Of a stretch of DNA of 64,000 nucleotides, positions 62,801 through 64,000 are shown one piece after another (position 1 is the stretch's first letter; each line of letters begins with the position of its first letter). Location: assembly GCA_963969395.1 (NCBI GenBank), contig OZ017796.1, forward strand, positions 16,990,501 to 17,054,500, written 5' to 3'. The translations under genes and the position numbers were made by a program. The notes under the pieces were generated by a model. It searched no databases and was not told where the DNA came from. It worked only from the letters and a program-made list of their open reading frames with translations. Source of the stretch: Pseudoscleropodium purum (taxonomy: Eukaryota; Streptophyta; Bryopsida; Hypnales; Brachytheciaceae).

Positions 62801-64000
62801 TTCTGACAGAAATCAATTCTAAGACAACGAATTCCAGACACTTACACGAGCAGCAACATCTGTTGCAATCAGAAAATCCACTTCTTGCTTTTTAAAGCTC
62901 TCCAAAGCCTGCCACGCCAGCGACATGATTGTTAGAGGACGTAAACATGTCAGAGGTCTGAAACCAGGAACCAGCAACAGAAATACAAAGAAAGAAACAT
63001 TTGGTACCAGAAGTTCTCCATTAAAAAAAATAAGTTTAGAACAAAACTCCTTACGTCCGTGGACACGGTAGTGATTTTCTACTAAAATAATCACAAAATA
63101 ACCAAAGAGAAAGAAGAAATGGGGGAAATGCACACCAAATTCAACTGCAGAAAGACCTCTGATCACAAACCACGATCACAACCACAACCATCACATCATA
63201 CCTCAAGTCGCATATTTTGTGTAAGGTTTCCATGCAGTTCAGCTGCTTTCAAGCCCGAAAGGGTAAATAAAATCTTCAACCGATGAGCTTCCACCTTCAT
63301 TCCACTGGTCACAGGCAATATACACAACAGTAAACATCTCCAGAACCCACATTCTCATTGAGCTATCTAAACCAGCGCATATGAATTAGAAGTCATTTTC
63401 ACACTCAAATAGCCAATACAACAGAATTTGTGTCAACTCAATACAGAAAAACAAATTTAGGAACTCTGAGAACCACAACCAAAGAGACATCACGGAAGCA
63501 TACGAGCTGTATTACAGCAGAAGTCTTCGAATGAGCTAAGTACTTCAGGCAGTAAACGAGACTCAAACCTGAATATAATGACTTTCTCTTTGAAAGTTCG
63601 TGTACACAGAGCTAGCAAAACGGCCTCTTTATCCTCCTCAAAAGCTGGCCTGATCTTAACCACCCTGGGATATCAAACCCAGATAATCGTGCATCAGGAT
63701 AACCTATAAACAGGAAACTAATACGTACAATGAACGAGTTTGGGAACCCAGAGAGCATGCCATTGACAACGGTTCAATGCTTGTACATATTGAAGATATT
63801 ATAAGTAACACTAGATATTACTGCTTGAAAAGGGAATTATACATGGAATGGTATGCGAATGCCAATAGTTCAAAAAGGCAAAATGAGTTCTTGAGCGTAC
63901 TCTTCAGATAAAGAAATAGGTCTCTTCGTGGATGGATCTGCTGAAAGGCGCACAGGGCTATTCAGTGACAGATTGATAAGGTTAGACACCTGTTCTGTCA
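59827..64000 (-). CDS. RH28: DEAD-box ATP-dependent RNA helicase, DRS1/DDX27/RH28-like, C-terminal part
   Basis: Nucleolar helicase needed for large ribosomal subunit assembly; the 5' part lies beyond the right edge. Exons: 64000-63901 (partial), 63664-63569, 63304-63202, 62908-62846, 62513-62452, 62303-62207, 62120-62002, 61730-61688, 61560-61468, 61059-60961, 60504-60409, 60261 to about 59942. All junctions keep frame. Visible are the VRLSADPS linker typical of this clade, [15 protein letters not shown], motif [14 protein letters not shown], motif [15 protein letters not shown] and motif [14 protein letters not shown]. Then a long Lys/Glu-rich tail with [35 protein letters not shown] and FKSKSR near the end. 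DEAD, Walker A and SAT are outside the window. The end is uncertain: the last exon either reads on to a stop at 59827 or splices at about 59941 to a tiny exon not found (relatives end FKSKSRYKRR). Confidence 0.94.
60560..60788. mobile_element. 229 bp TTAA element inside a helicase intron
   Basis: Begins TTAACCCCTAAACGCCTCAA and ends GGAGCGCTTCAGGGTTAA, an inverted-terminus pair bounded by TTAA, lying wholly within the intron between the exons 61059-60961 and 60504-60409. Its interior does not resemble families A or B, but the terminus is the same type. It leaves both splice sites intact. Confidence 0.65.

Noticed and set aside
1..64000. CRISPR arrays, operons, prophage or defence islands
   Set aside because: No regularly spaced short repeats, no bacterial ribosome sites or gene packing; all supported genes are spliced.

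Overview
The window is nuclear DNA of a green plant. The evidence is spliced genes with short GT-AG introns, a plastid-type ABC ATPase with a transit-peptide-like leader, a plant HUB-type (BRE1) E3 ligase with plant-like exon structure, and long AT-rich intergenic DNA full of short transposons. The lineage cannot be fixed from sequence alone; large intergenic spaces with compact introns fit a non-flowering plant or streptophyte alga as well as others. No bacterial, organellar or CRISPR-like content was seen.

Only four genes can be supported, all in the right half. (1) A twin CX9C cytochrome-oxidase assembly factor (COA5/PET191) lies at 31627-32953 on the + strand in three exons. (2) An ABCI11/NAP14-like plastid ABC ATPase lies at 39979-42851 on the + strand; nine exons join in frame to 318 codons, and one intron is GC-AG. 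(3) A complete HUB1/HUB2-like histone H2B E3 ubiquitin ligase lies at 54805-46670 on the - strand; 19 exons join in frame to 891 codons and end in a C3HC4 RING. (4) The C-terminal part of a DRS1/DDX27/RH28-type DEAD-box ribosome-biogenesis helicase runs from the right edge to about 59.9 kb on the - strand, in at least 12 exons. They serve mitochondrial respiration, plastid metal or lipid homeostasis, chromatin and ribosome assembly. They are housekeeping genes and show no operon-like linkage.

The left 31 kb and the spaces between genes are transposon territory. At 0.8-5.6 kb lies a decayed Ty3/gypsy fragment (zinc knuckle and protease-to-RT region) between two LTR-like direct repeats, with a decayed hAT transposase in opposite orientation. 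From 9 kb onward there are at least six recognisable copies, plus degraded ones, of a ~0.92 kb element, two copies of a ~0.81 kb element, and a 229 bp element inside a helicase intron. All begin and end with TTAA followed by a shared CCCCTAAA-type inverted terminus, the architecture of TTAA-specific (piggyBac-like) transposons. One copy carries a 192 bp near-perfect palindrome flanked by an 11 bp target duplication. Other TIR elements are three copies of a TA-flanked ~265 bp MITE, a 425 bp TA-flanked element and a 435 bp GAGCATCTC-ended element. Simple repeats include an (AT)35 tract and a GGAC array.

The most noteworthy system is the TTAA/CCCCTAAA set of non-autonomous elements: several unrelated internal sequences share one terminus, and no matching transposase is in the window.
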